From: Motacilla alba alba
Taxonomy: Eukaryota > Chordata > Aves > Passeriformes > Motacillidae
Direction: 5' to 3'
DNA: 64,000 nucleotides
Assembly (NCBI RefSeq): GCF_015832195.1
Contig: NC_052018.1
Coordinates: 56,233,666-56,297,665, forward strand
A program made the translations under genes and the position numbers. Under the pieces are notes generated by a model, which saw only the letters and a list, made by a program, of their open reading frames with translations, did no database searches and was not told the DNA's origin. This document shows positions 1 through 12,000 of the stretch, one piece after another. Numbering within the stretch: position 1 is the first letter of the stretch; every line of letters begins with the position of its first letter.

Positions 1-2834
1 AAAACTCTGACCTCAGAGGTGCTGTTTCTGGGTGATAACCTGAATGTGAGGGTGAAGCCAGTCAGCAGGATTACACCATGGCTGCTGTTTAGTTTTCAGC
101 CAGTCTTCACCTGCTCTGCTGAACCAAGAACCAGAGAAATGTGGTTTGCAAAGGCAATTTAAACTCTGAAGCCTAATTTACACATCAACATTGTTAATTA
201 TTTCATTGCAGAACATCTTAACAGCAAGAGCTCATTATTGGCTGCATATTCTGTTCACTTGAAAGGACATCAATACCAATAGTGGAAGCAGAATATATTA
301 TCTAGACTAAATACCACAACCACTTTGCATTAGAAAGAAAAGATGTTGCTCATTGATACAAAATGATACTCATTTATTAAACTGTCTGCTTTCATTGCTG
401 TTTTCTGGAGTCCTGTAGAGGACCTACCTTATTCAGCAAGACACAGCCTCAGGATCCAGCATATTTTTGCCACTGGGATGGCAATGAATATCCTGGTTTT
501 GCTTGAGGTTCCTAATTATACAAATAAGTCACTGAATTCATTATGACAGTTAATGTGTTTGGATTTACATCTTCATTCCTGTAGACAATCTCTTCCTAGG
601 AGGACAACATCAGAATGTGACAGGGCCAGCCATGCATTAGCTCTGTGGATTGTGTTTGTGAAATGCTCACCTAAACTTAAAAGATTCATTAAGTTGGTGG
701 CTAAAACTTCTGCAGTCAGCCATAACAGCCAGTTATCCATTGAAATGAATGGGAGCCACCAACACTTCTCTTGGCATGGCTGCTTCAGTGCTGCTGAAGT
801 CTCAGCGGTATTGTCTGAGTGAAAGTCCAAAACATCTGCCAAGGCCACCACCACTGGGCCTAGTGCCTAGGAAGGGCTGTCACCCCCTTTGTCACCCCAT
901 GACCACAGTCATCTGCAGCTTCTGAAATGAGAATAGACCAGATGTCCCCATGCTGGTATCCAAAACAAGAACCCCTGGTGAGTCTGGAATCTGAAGTTGC
1001 CTAGACCAGAACAGGGCTACAGGTGCTGCTTCTTACTGGCAGGTTCTCCCAGCCTGCCTATGGAAGAATATTCAGAGGTTTACGTAGCTGTTTGAAAAAA
1101 TGTGAGAAGTCTAAGTTCTTCCCAGGGTGGAAAAAGCAGTGACACAGATTTCCATAAACCATCCATGACTTGGACTGAGTTTGATAGTGCTGCATCACAG
1201 GGCCATAATCAAGTGAGCTGCAAAGTTGAGAGAAAGCCATTTCATGTGCTGCAATGCTGTTTCTCCAAGCTCTGTGTTTCTCCACACAGTGATGCATCCT
1301 TGCACAGCATCTCTGCAAAGGGTGCCAGTCCTGGGAACAGCGAACTGCAGGTGCCCATAGCTGCCAGCACAGCTCCCTGGGCTATTGCTACCATAAACAC
1401 ACAGCACAGAGCACCAAAGGCAGGAGGTGTTTTTATTTATCTCTCAGGAGAATACAGTTTTCTAGTTGTGCAAAATACTATTTTTTTTGTGGGACAGCTA
1501 CAATATAGATACCCCAGTGGGATCTGAAGGATGGTCTTCCATGAAGAATGACCAAGACTGAAAGCAATAATGTTCTTCAGCTTGTTACTGATTTATTCAA
1601 ATAAATTCCTAGCATATCTTTGCTGTATAACAAAAAAAACATTGAGCATTGCTGTTAGTTATTGGCGAAAGTGTCCTCATTTCATTAAAGCAATATTTTA
1701 TTCAGACTGCAACTTTTACTTTCAATATATATCATGCTTTTGCCTTGACAGTTGTCAAATTGTGAGAAACCTTATTATTTGTGGCAATGTTTTGTTCAAC
1801 TAAGATTATCAGGGAAGGGAGAAACAGATATTATTGGTGGAATAAAAACTCAGTTGAAGCAGAGTACAAAGATCTAATGGCATTAGTAGATGCATAAGAG
1901 ATTGAGATATGAGATGCTGTAAAACTTGCAGCTAATCTGTACAAGTCCAAGCTATTTGGAGTAGCTCACATCTAACCTGCAAAAACAGAACTACATAACC
2001 CTCTTCCAGAGATCTGTTGACCATTGCCAGGGGACAGAAGATGCATTTTTCTGCAGAAGGACAAACTGGGCTGACTGAATTCGGCCCTGGGTTAACTTTG
2101 TTTTTGAACCAAGGACCTTATCCCAGCCTAAAGCCAAGCTCAGGGTCATAACTGAACAACCAATGTTCTGTGAATCAGAGCTTTTGTGATTCATTGCCTT
2201 CAACAGTGCAAACCAGAGCTGAATTTGATGAAGTTGGGAGCCAGATCAGTTTGAATGGGACTGGTTGATGTAACAGGAGGAAGGGCTGTGTTCACAGGAC
2301 AGGGTCCTGGGAACAATGAAACTGCAAACCTGCAGTGTAAATGCTGCATCAGACAGCAATTCATTATGGATGTACAGCATGCTGTAGCTATATCACCTGT
2401 TCAGTCAGTGAAAGAATCCTTCCTCTTGAGAAAACAAAGTCAAGAGACAAGCAGCAGAGAAAATCAGCACTTTTCTTACCTACACTTACCTGAAATTTCT
2501 CCAGTCCTTTTTCTACAGTAGAACTACACTAGTCCAAACAATGCATATAAATGTTATTTGTATTAATAATTTTAAAGCAACTAACATCTTTGTTTATGTC
2601 AGATGGTAGAAATAAAAGCATTGAATAGAACATTTTTTAAAAGCTATTTTTTTCTCTCTTAGTTTAAAAATTCATTAAAGCAAAGATATGAGATCCAAGA
2701 TTTCTAGCCTCAGATTTTGAAAGAGTTTGACTTTGGGTTCAGATTTGTATCTGTGTTTTGTTCCATGGGACTGAATAGGAATCTTGAGACCAGACAATGT
2801 TGAATGGAGTGGAACTTCAGGTACCAAACTGTAG
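1..2834. other. AT-rich unique sequence, no supported gene
   Basis: I see no repeat family, RNA gene or convincing exon here. The longest open frame (1102-1527, plus) begins at a GTG and passes through an acceptor-like site near 1125 (pyrimidine run then CCCAG). It has no good donor before its stop, so it is not called. Two donor-like GTAAGT/GTAAGA motifs lie on the minus strand near 2480-2493, but no matching acceptor is visible upstream on that strand. Confidence 0.5.
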
Positions 2835-3205
2835 AATCAGAAGTAGATGGTACAATGATCTTGTCCAATATTCTGCATAACGTGGCTACAGAATCTTGTC
2901 AGGTTTATTGCTACCTCACCCCCCTCACCTCTGGCATTTTATGCCTTGTTTGGACTTCAGGAATTCCAGTGATGTAAAATCCACCTTTCCTTATATATGA
3001 GTTATTTGTTCAACCTTTTTTTCACTTTTTTTCTTATTGATTGCTTTTGCTTGATCTTCCCATCACAGGATGCTTTTATATCCTTTCTTTGAAGAGCTTT
3101 GTGTTGCAAGTAGCTGCTCCACCAGGAAGATATTTGTAGGCCATGGTCAAGTTGCCTCTTAAATTTGTTTTTGATGAAGTCATCGTGGCCCTCTCATCCA
3201 GGGTT
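2835..3205 (-). mobile_element. Old, decayed CR1/L3-like LINE fragment
   Basis: The plus strand reads as the reverse complement of an old CR1-type 3' region. It has the block equivalent to 'gatcttgtccaatattctgc' near the 3' end, then the region equivalent to 'gaatccacc...' near 2978, and near 3135-3180 the segment 'gtcaagttgcctcttaaat' followed by 'ttgatgaa', a hallmark of the end of the reverse-transcriptase ORF and the 3'UTR in ancient CR1/L3 elements. Divergence is much higher than in the CR1 copies at 23000 and 58655, so this is an old insertion with no coding capacity. The limits are approximate, and the subfamily cannot be fixed by eye. Confidence 0.68.
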
Positions 3206-4374
3206 AAACAATCTTGCATTTGACACAAGGGAAAAACACACATAGTTCCTACAAAGCAGCAAACAGAGCTATAAATTTGAGCCCTTCCAGCTGACTCACA
3301 ATAATATGTACCTATATCCTAAATCAAGTTCAGAAAAAAACCTCCCATTTAATTAACATTGATTGTATTTTCCAAAAGAAGACAAGGTGTAATAGAAACA
3401 GAGATCATGTCTAGACTGTCCAAAAATAGGACTTATTGCCATTTTTCTCTTTTTATGTAGACTTAAGGAGGTCAAACTAAAGACTACAATTTAACTATCA
3501 CAAAGAAACTAATGCTTTGTACCTTATAATAAAAATTATAAAATGTGCCTGAAATAATTTTGAATGTGGACTTTAACTTAAAAGTAAATAGTGGCATAAA
3601 AATGTATCTGTATGTGGAGCTGACACAACACTCACAATGAACAAGGCATGTTGAGTGGGCAGAGCTCCCACATGTTCACATGTCCCTCAGAGCTGTGAAT
3701 ACCTTCCAAGGCTATACTTCCTTGTTTCCCAGGAATCAGATTGAAAGTGTCATAAGACTGTATTTTCTGGTCATTGCCATCTCTAACCACCGCAAAGTCA
3801 TTCACTTGCACATTATCCCACTCACATTTACAAACAGTTAATGCAGGAAAGTGAATGTTGACTGAATTTACTGCAGTTTTGGTTAAAGATTTGGGCAAAT
3901 GTTGGAGTCAGTTCCCACCTTGCCTGAACTAATTCTCTGCCATGGGTTGTAAACCCTCAGAAATAATCAATGAACCTTGCATGCTCCCAGCTTGCTTTCA
4001 ATTGCTTCTGGCCTGAGCAAGGAGCATTTTTCCATGGATGAGCAAGTGAGATGTTTCAGCAGCAATCACATCTGCCCACAGTGATAATTGTTCTCTGGCT
4101 GTTCAGTCACATAGCATCTATTGCCAGGGAGAAGATATGACTGGATTTTGTTTCAGATATGAAGTGTGCTTATTGTGTAGGCAGTTTGCAGACCTTCTAG
4201 ACTATATCCTCACTCTGTCCTAGGCACTAGTATAGAAAACTGGTTGCAATATTGTTTTGTTCTGTATTTTTCTGTATGTGGGAAGAAATAAAACCAGTGA
4301 TCACTCATGCAGGGATGTATGCCTTCCATGAGGCAGGGAAAATTGATAATATGTGGCATCTTGAAGTACTGAGC
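3206..4374. other. Unique sequence, nothing recognised
   Basis: This is ordinary AT-rich sequence between two ancient repeat relics. A minus-strand open frame of 88 codons (3632-3898) has no splice context or recognisable composition and is treated as chance. Confidence 0.5.
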
Positions 4375-4487
4375 CTAAGGATTAATTGGATAATTATCTC
4401 AATTTTACAGATGGAAAATCTAAATAACAGAGTTTGAATATTTGTTCAAACTCAAATCTCAGTTCAAAGAATCTGGAATAGGCTTTA
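4375..4487 (-). repeat. MIR-like ancient SINE relic, reverse orientation
   Basis: The segment follows the reverse complement of the MIR core in order. It starts with a 'ggattaattgg' block, then 'ataattatctcaattttaca' followed by 'gatgg', then a degenerate AACAGAGTTTG block (the equivalent of the 'gaggttaagtgacttg' region), and ends in the 'caaatctc...aatctgg' region that corresponds to the MIR 'tcgaaccc...tctg' part. MIR elements predate the amniote split and survive in birds as weak relics, so this match is plausible. Identity is low and the borders are uncertain. Confidence 0.6.
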
Positions 4488-7400
4488 TTTTCCAATCCTC
4501 CAATTCATTTTCATGATGAAGTGATATCCCCTAATACATTCTTCCATAAGTATGACAATCAGTTTACACATACAGTGGGGTTTATACCAATGGAGAAGCC
4601 CTTTTTTTCCTGCATATTTTCTTGATGCTCATCAAGCGCTTGGGGATCTTTTTCCCCAAGGCTTGTAGTTCTGCCATGTATTCAGACACAAAGGGACTGA
4701 AACTTGGTTAAGTGAGACAGTGGATCTGAAATCCTGCCAATGGGATTAACAAGCCCTCAAAACTTCATGTATGTAGGATTTGCTCAGAAACAGGGGTGAA
4801 TTACTCAGGAAAAGGGCTAAATTTCTTCCTGGATAATTAGTTTTGTTGTAGCACAGCTCCAGATCTTGGCAGCTTGGTGAGAGGAGGTAAAGGATAATGG
4901 CTCTGATGTGTGCAGGGTCCAAACTGATTCAGCTGAGATTTACAGCCGTTGAGAAAATCAGAAGCAATTTACCTGAGGGATTCTGTGAGACCTATAAATC
5001 TTCCTGGTATTCACCAGGTTTCCTTTTCCACCCCAAATGCCACCATAGCGTAAGCCCTCTTAGGTCCCCTAGCCCTGTGTACTATCTATGCTGGCAGTGG
5101 TGGGGAGCTCCCTACAGTCATCTCGGTCCCTGTGTACAAGGATGCTGGCTGGCACATCCTTTAATCTTGTCTGGAATACAAACTTATTCATACAGGGCAG
5201 ACATGCTTGACTGAAGAGCAGAAGGTGAGGCTGCAGGAGGATCTGAAATGTACCTGGACCCACCAGCAGCATGTGCATGGTGCACTTACCAACTGCCCCG
5301 CTGCATTTCCGTTGCCTGAGATGTACATATCCTGAGGAAGCCAAATGTCACTTGCTCTAGGGACAGCCTCAATCTCCTACTGACTGGGAAGTGTTGGTAT
5401 TTTTGTATTACTGCAGTTCAGTCCTGTGACACCAAGGTCAAAAACATATTATTACCAGAAAAATTGTCTACTGTACTTAGGTTTGACCTCTTCTTTTTAA
5501 AGTGCCTGATCATTCTCCCTTTCTTATTCCCTGCTAAGGAATCATTTGAGCTGAAAATGGAAAGGAAATTAGGCTTGTTAGAAGCAAAATGGTTTTGGAG
5601 AGTCATTGTCTACCTGTGCAATACTTGAAATCATATTTCCATTAATTTCTGACAACTCAGTGACATAGTGAAGAAGTAGTCTTGTTCTCTGTTTAAAACA
5701 ATGAAAAATCTCACTCTTCCTTCAGGACTGAGACCTCTGTTACAAATATCTGCAGGGAAGGAAAGTAAATTAGCAAAATCCGTACCTTTTTGCTTGTGTT
5801 CATTTATGGTTGCAATGGTTGTTGCATAAATGCTCAGAGTAAGAAATGAAGCAAAGCTGTATAGGAGATGAAAATGGATATCTAAATAATGCCACTGTTG
5901 TAATGCTGTGTGAATGCAAAACTTGAAATGGAATCATATGCAGCTATGACAAGCCCATGCTATTCTACACCCATATTTTGCAAGAGGTGGTGGAGGTGGA
6001 GTGATGCTGGCCTGATAATGAGGGCAGTGATTGTTATTCACCATGTAGAAACAGGTAGAGACACTGAAATTACTGAAACGAATAGGCTACTGCTATATCA
6101 GGGGTGTGATTAGCTCTTATCAGTGGGTTTCTTCTGGCTCTCCTGACAGGACACAAAAGTGGTGGGTCACTCATGCAGCTCATTGGGTAGAATGAAGGTC
6201 TAAAACTTCATTCTGCCCAAAAAATAAATTGAGGGACTTAAGCCATAATGTTCTGTATGAACATCATTCTTATCTGGATGGATGTTTTTTGCATTGGTCA
6301 ACCATGCAGCAGTAACCAGTTTGGTTGAAACCTGGTTTAAATCAGATTTAAACCAAATTTTGCTATCCACAATTAATAGGGCCTGCATGGTCCTTGCAGT
6401 CTGGCTTTGCAATTGCAAACAATGTTAGTTCTGAACATTTGACAGTTCGATATTTGATGCTGTCATCGTTAACGAGACTTGATCTTGCACAAAAGGGCTG
6501 GCCAAAAGTTAAATGTTAAACATCCAACTGTTTGCATGTCCATTGAGCATGCTGTTGGTCCTCAGCCCCTGCTGCTGTGAACTGTCTTTAGCCATGTGTT
6601 TGGACAAGTAAGGAAAGAACAAGGTATATTTCACTGCTTATTTCAAATCACAAAAGCACCAAAACAGGACTTCTGGATGTGTTAATACTTTCTCTTCCAA
6701 TTCACTTTATCTCTAGTTGTAGCATCAAGAAAAATGGGATTTGTTAAATAGGAAAATATTTAACACACCTATAAGTGTCAAGAGTCATTGCAATTCTGAA
6801 AAACAGTTGCTCCTGCTTTCAAAGTACAAGTATTTGCTTGCATTCAGTTACTTAATCAGATGTGGGAATGCTGGTTCATAACTACAGATCTCTCTGAAGA
6901 AAGTTCCCACTTGTGGTTAGAGTCAGAGATTCAGTTTTTCCATTCCTCCAAAAGATTTATTCAGCATGTAGGTCTTTTCCTTTCCAGCTGTCCACAAAAC
7001 TTTAATGCAGATGTAACATAAGCAATAGTCCATCCTTATCACTAAGACCATCAGCAGGATTAATTGACATATGAATTGTGGCTTTGGTCCAAGAAGTTTG
7101 GTTCTCCCTCAAAGAAATTGAAGCAGCATTCTTAGTGAAATGGTAGCATATGATCCCAACCCACCCAAAACTGGCAACAGCCATTTTAGAGCCAAACAGA
7201 TTTCGAGGTTGTGACAGAATTGAGCACGTCTGTTACTATCAGCCTCACCACAAGACTGCTGCCAAGACACTGAAAATTCAAAACTAAGCATACACAGCAG
7301 TTTCATCAAAAGAAAAAATATATTGACAAATGTTCTATGAAGGCACCAGATCTTTTTTTTTCCCCCTGAAAACTCTTTGCAAAACTTAAAGGAGCAACGC

Positions 7401-9022
7401 TCTCTGAAGATCTGCTGACATTTCATAAAGGAAGCTGTATAGGCTTATATATCCGCAAATATTCCTACAGGTCTTATTTCCACTCTTCTCAGTATTGCTG
7501 GAATGAAATATAAGGAAGAATCAGGCTGCTAATGGCATCCATGGCAGTGATACAATCTGAGTTTTGCAGCAACAGGCTTGGAGAGTGTCCAAATTGCCTT
7601 TTTCCTGTGCTCCTGCAGTTATAGACTGGGGCAAGCGTAGGTTCAGTACAGATTTTAGCATGTGCTAATGTGGTAAAAACACAGATTCACAGACTACTGC
7701 AGCAATTCCATAGCTTTGAGAGGACAAAGGGGCCAGAGATTGTAAACGTTGCCATCACAGGCAAGCCTAAGAGGGCAAGGAGGAGCCAGATCTGTGATTA
7801 GATTGTCTTTTCAATTGGGTGTGAAATGCCCCACCAAATGCAAACAAAGCCTTGGACTGAAACCGTGGCAGTGGCTGTGCCTAGCGCAGGAAAGGACAGA
7901 TTTGCAGTTGAGATTTTTCTTCCAGTTGTGCCTATAATGCACAGGACCCTAGAAGAGGCACATTTTGATGGAGAAACTACCTGAGCATAAAAATCTTTTA
8001 CGGTGTATCTATGCTTTCTAGGGATGAATTCCCAGATCCTGATCTTCAGAGCCTGCCCCAAAACTATAGAATGTAGAAAGTATTAAGCAGTGCTTTATCA
8101 GGGTGGAACTTCTGCAGTATCAATATTCAGAATCAATCCAACTATTGATATTAAATGCTGTTTTTGACACATTAGAAATATAATAAGCATAGTTAGCTGA
8201 CATGCTGAATTTGAAAAACAAAAGCCACCCTCAGAGACAGCTGGAACTAAAAACCTTATAACATTTCAGTGATGCATATGAAAGCAAAACTAAACAGAAA
8301 AGCCCTGGACTTCCAATTTTGACCAAAAAAACCCTGGTGATTGAAGTACACAGATGTCTGAAATTCTTCCAGTTATAGTAATCGGATTTTAAAGGTACTT
8401 TTCAGATATATGATATTTATCTTGACAGAGTTTACTCAACAGTTTCATTGTTCCATGTGTTTCCCTTTTGTGCTTTGAAAAGAAAGCTAGTTTGTTCTTT
8501 TCATCTGTAGCCATTCCCTCAGTAGCTGTCATTTATTATGTAGAAAAAAGGATTGTGTTGCATTCTGTATGCATTTGGCTTTGCATGTAGCTATATTTTT
8601 CTTTCAGTAAATGTATCTTGGGGCTTGGGGAATTGTTTTGATGAAAGGACAGCTTTTTAAGCCAAAATATCTTTATCTCTCAAAGAGCTTCAATTCCTGC
8701 GGGCTAGATTAAAAAAAAATCCTTAAGAAACCAAACATCATCATCTTAATGAAAGCTAGCTTTTAGACATCAACCTTCTAGGGTATAATCTGTAACTCTA
8801 GGAGTATAGGAACCTCTGCAGGTACCTCTTCAGCAGTACTAGGTGCTTCACAGTAACAACAGCCAATATCTTGAAAATTGAGGGAGAAATATTAGCATCA
8901 GCTATCTAACTCCTGACTTTTAAGAGTGGCTTTTGAAAAGCTTCGCAAGAGCATCAATCCCTGTTTCTATCTAACACATCAAGCCTGTCAACAAATGCTC
9001 CAGTATTGACAGGTCCTTCCAA
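4488..9022. other. Unique AT-rich sequence, no supported gene
   Basis: The stretch holds only short open frames on both strands with no paired splice signals. No simple repeat longer than a short homopolymer is present, and no CR1 3' end or LTR was seen. Confidence 0.5.
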
Positions 9023-9079
9023 TCTATAGAAATCAGATCTGTTTCTGATTTCTAGAATCAGATCTATAGATCTGTTTCT
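9023..9079. repeat. Small nested direct and inverted repeat
   Basis: Within 57 bases, three repeats interlock. AATCAGATCT occurs at 9031-9040 and 9056-9065. AGATCTGTTTCT occurs at 9035-9046 and 9068-9079. The self-palindromic TCTATAGA occurs at 9023-9030 and 9064-9071. In addition AGAAATCAG (9028-9036) and CTGATTTCT (9045-9053) form a perfect 9-bp inverted repeat around an 8-base loop. This looks like a local duplication with inversion (template-switch type) rather than a known family. Confidence 0.85.
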
Positions 9080-12000
9080 CCTGCCTTCCATGAGTCTGCT
9101 TGGAATAGAGCTGAATCGCTGATGGCAAAACTTGGCCACTCTCAAGAATGAAATGTTTAGGAAGCAGGCAAGAACTGTAGCTTTCCCTCCCACCTGCACT
9201 TCATCCCACAACCCTTAATACTCAAATAAGGGGTTTCAGGGAGGCTGCCCAGGGTTCAAGCAAGCTACAAGGTTTTGTGTGGGCTCTAACAGTGAGGCAG
9301 CTGCAAAAGGCTGCATTCACAGCATCCTCCATTTTCACCTGGACAAGCTCTTTACCGACTACCAGTTAGAAGATGCTTTGGGAGTTTAGAGGTGTTTGTC
9401 TTCCCCACCCAACAGATTTGACAGTTACCTAAATCGTAGTCCTCAGATTTCCACTTCACACTTTCAGTAATAATATGTGGGAGGTAACCCCTCTCCATCA
9501 GCTTGTCTTATCTTTCAAGGGCAAGAGTGGATCCTACCACATCTTCTTCAAGACCATTCTTAATCCTTCTTCATGGCTTAGAGAAATAAATCTAACCTCT
9601 TTTTGTCTTTTCTATTTGCTCGCTTGGCACTATTCTGAAGCACTTAGGTGTGTGCAAAATTTAATCATGTAACTGTAGGCAATAGACTCTGCTCCAGAAG
9701 GCAGATGTTATCAAGTGCTACCACACCACATGTCAAATGTTTATTGGAATTAACATGTTTGTATGCTGTTTTGGTTTTACTTCTGTCTGTAAGTCCACTT
9801 ATCTGCAAAAAATTTCTTAGTTTCACAGGAAAGCAAAACCCCACATGGTTTCACATGACAGCTCAAACTTAAGGATTTCTTAATTAAAAGGGTTAGATTA
9901 TTTTTAAGTTCCTTTAAACTGGCATTTCTAATCTATGCAATTCCCATGGGCCTGACTCCATCTTCTTCCAGACTCGTATGACTTTTGTAGACATCAGATG
10001 AGATGACACCCACCCCACAATTCCCCTTAGCTCTGTCTCAGGAAAAATTGATTTTTTTTTTTTTGCCTATGAAATTAATTCTCCAACTTATGCAAAACTA
10101 CTATGGGATTTTTAGAAACAATAATGTCTTTTCTAGTAAGGCTCCAAAATACTTTTAAGAGAGTGTTACTGTTTTGAGCCTGAGCAGAGTTTCTATTTGT
10201 TTTAAAGGTAAATGTTAATATGGTGTCATATAGTATAGGCCAAACAAAGTCTTGGTGCAGCTGCACTGCTGCTTTGGAAATAATTATATTTCCATTAATG
10301 CAAATGGTCAAAAAAGTTGATTTATCATGCATCTGTCAAATGTAGAGAGTGCATCACAGAAACTCTTTTAGAACATCCTGAGCTAACTATGCAGAAGGAT
10401 GAAAAGATTTCACAAAATGGAAACTCTATAATTAAACATAGAGCAAGAAAACTGTATTAAGAGAAGAGACACTGAGGAGTACTGGGGTGTGGATTCCATT
10501 AAATTACCTTAAATGAGCAGCAGGCACAGTATTGACTAATATAATAGGACTTGCAGAATACATGAGTTTACAATGGAGTTCTTTGCCATTATAACCATTT
10601 TGTGTGAAGAGGAAAATTGTACGTAAGAGGTTATCTGGAACTTCTGGACAGAAAAATAGTCATACCTATTTATAAACTGCAAAGGAATGCAACATCTCCA
10701 GTGCTAAGATGAGAAAAAAAAAAATTGTTCACTGTGTTACTATCACTGACCAAGGCACTTCGGGTATCTTGTCTGGTCTGAGCCTTCCAGGGGTAGACAC
10801 ACCGGGGCACACTGAGTAGCCAGAGGAAGAAACTAAGATTTCTTTAAGAAACATGTTTCGGGCTCAGGGATTAATTTCTTTTGAGAGAAAGGGCATACAA
10901 GACCAGCCCTTGTCAAGACTCAGAAGCACCATCTAGGTGGGCCATGCAGTGTCTTTTGGTGAGGAGGGGTGGACACAAAGTGCCCAGGGGATGCACTCAG
11001 CTACTTCGCAGATCTAATCTTTAGCTGTCTGTATGTGGTCTTAACAACACATATATGAAATAATTTGTTTTATCTGTAGTGCTGTTACTCTTTAAGAGAG
11101 AAGTATCAATTGCCTGTCAGATTGTTTTTATGACCTTGTCACGCAACAGACTCCTTTGTTTATCTACTGTGAAGCATGGAATTATCTTCAAAATGAGCTG
11201 AAGCAATGATTACATGATGGGCAATAAACAGATTAAAATCAAACTCTTGTTGAGGAGAGCAAATCCAGTTGCTCCTGCTAAATAGAACCTTTGTAGACAA
11301 AGGAATCTAGCACAGCATTTGACTGAGGGGAAAAAAGAAATTCTTTCAAACTAACTTCTTTTTTTACTGGTCTTGTTCACTGTATTCTTTGATATCAGAT
11401 ACTAAATATTACCAGAAGTTGGATTCTGGAGAAATGCAGAACATTCTTCAATTCTAGTGAGGAAATCTCTTGGCCCCATGTGGCTGACCAGTTGATAATC
11501 AGAAATGAGCTTTGTCTGTCTTGCATGACAGAACAAAATTAAACAGAAATTTGGTCGACTGTGTTTGGCCCAGATTCCTCATACTGACTCTGCTGTGTAT
11601 TTTTGGGTTACTATCACCAATGGAGGAAGGAATACTTTTCTCTCATCTTGTTGACTGTCAGGATAGTCATTTGAATCTCTGACTCAAAAAGGAGCTAGAT
11701 AAAAAATATATTAAAAGAAAAAATAACTTAAGAAAGAGAGAGAAAAGGATGTGATTTCCAGTTCAGGTATTATGGAAACCCCTTGGAAAGAATTATAAAT
11801 CATTTTCCAGCTGTAGCTATCCTCAGGGAAAACACTTGACAGTTTCTTTAAAATAAGAAATACTTTAATTATCTTCAGAAATGTTGAACCAGCATTCAAA
11901 AAGAAGGAGAACATGTTTTTAGATTTTGATATTGACTTGTCCAATTAATTTACTAAGTCTGTGGCACTTGAACAGACCTGTGATGGATGTACAAATGACT

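Noticed and set aside
1102..1527. 141-codon plus-strand frame with an acceptor-like site
   Set aside because: No donor or ATG context, and several Cys-rich parts read as random. Left as unique sequence.
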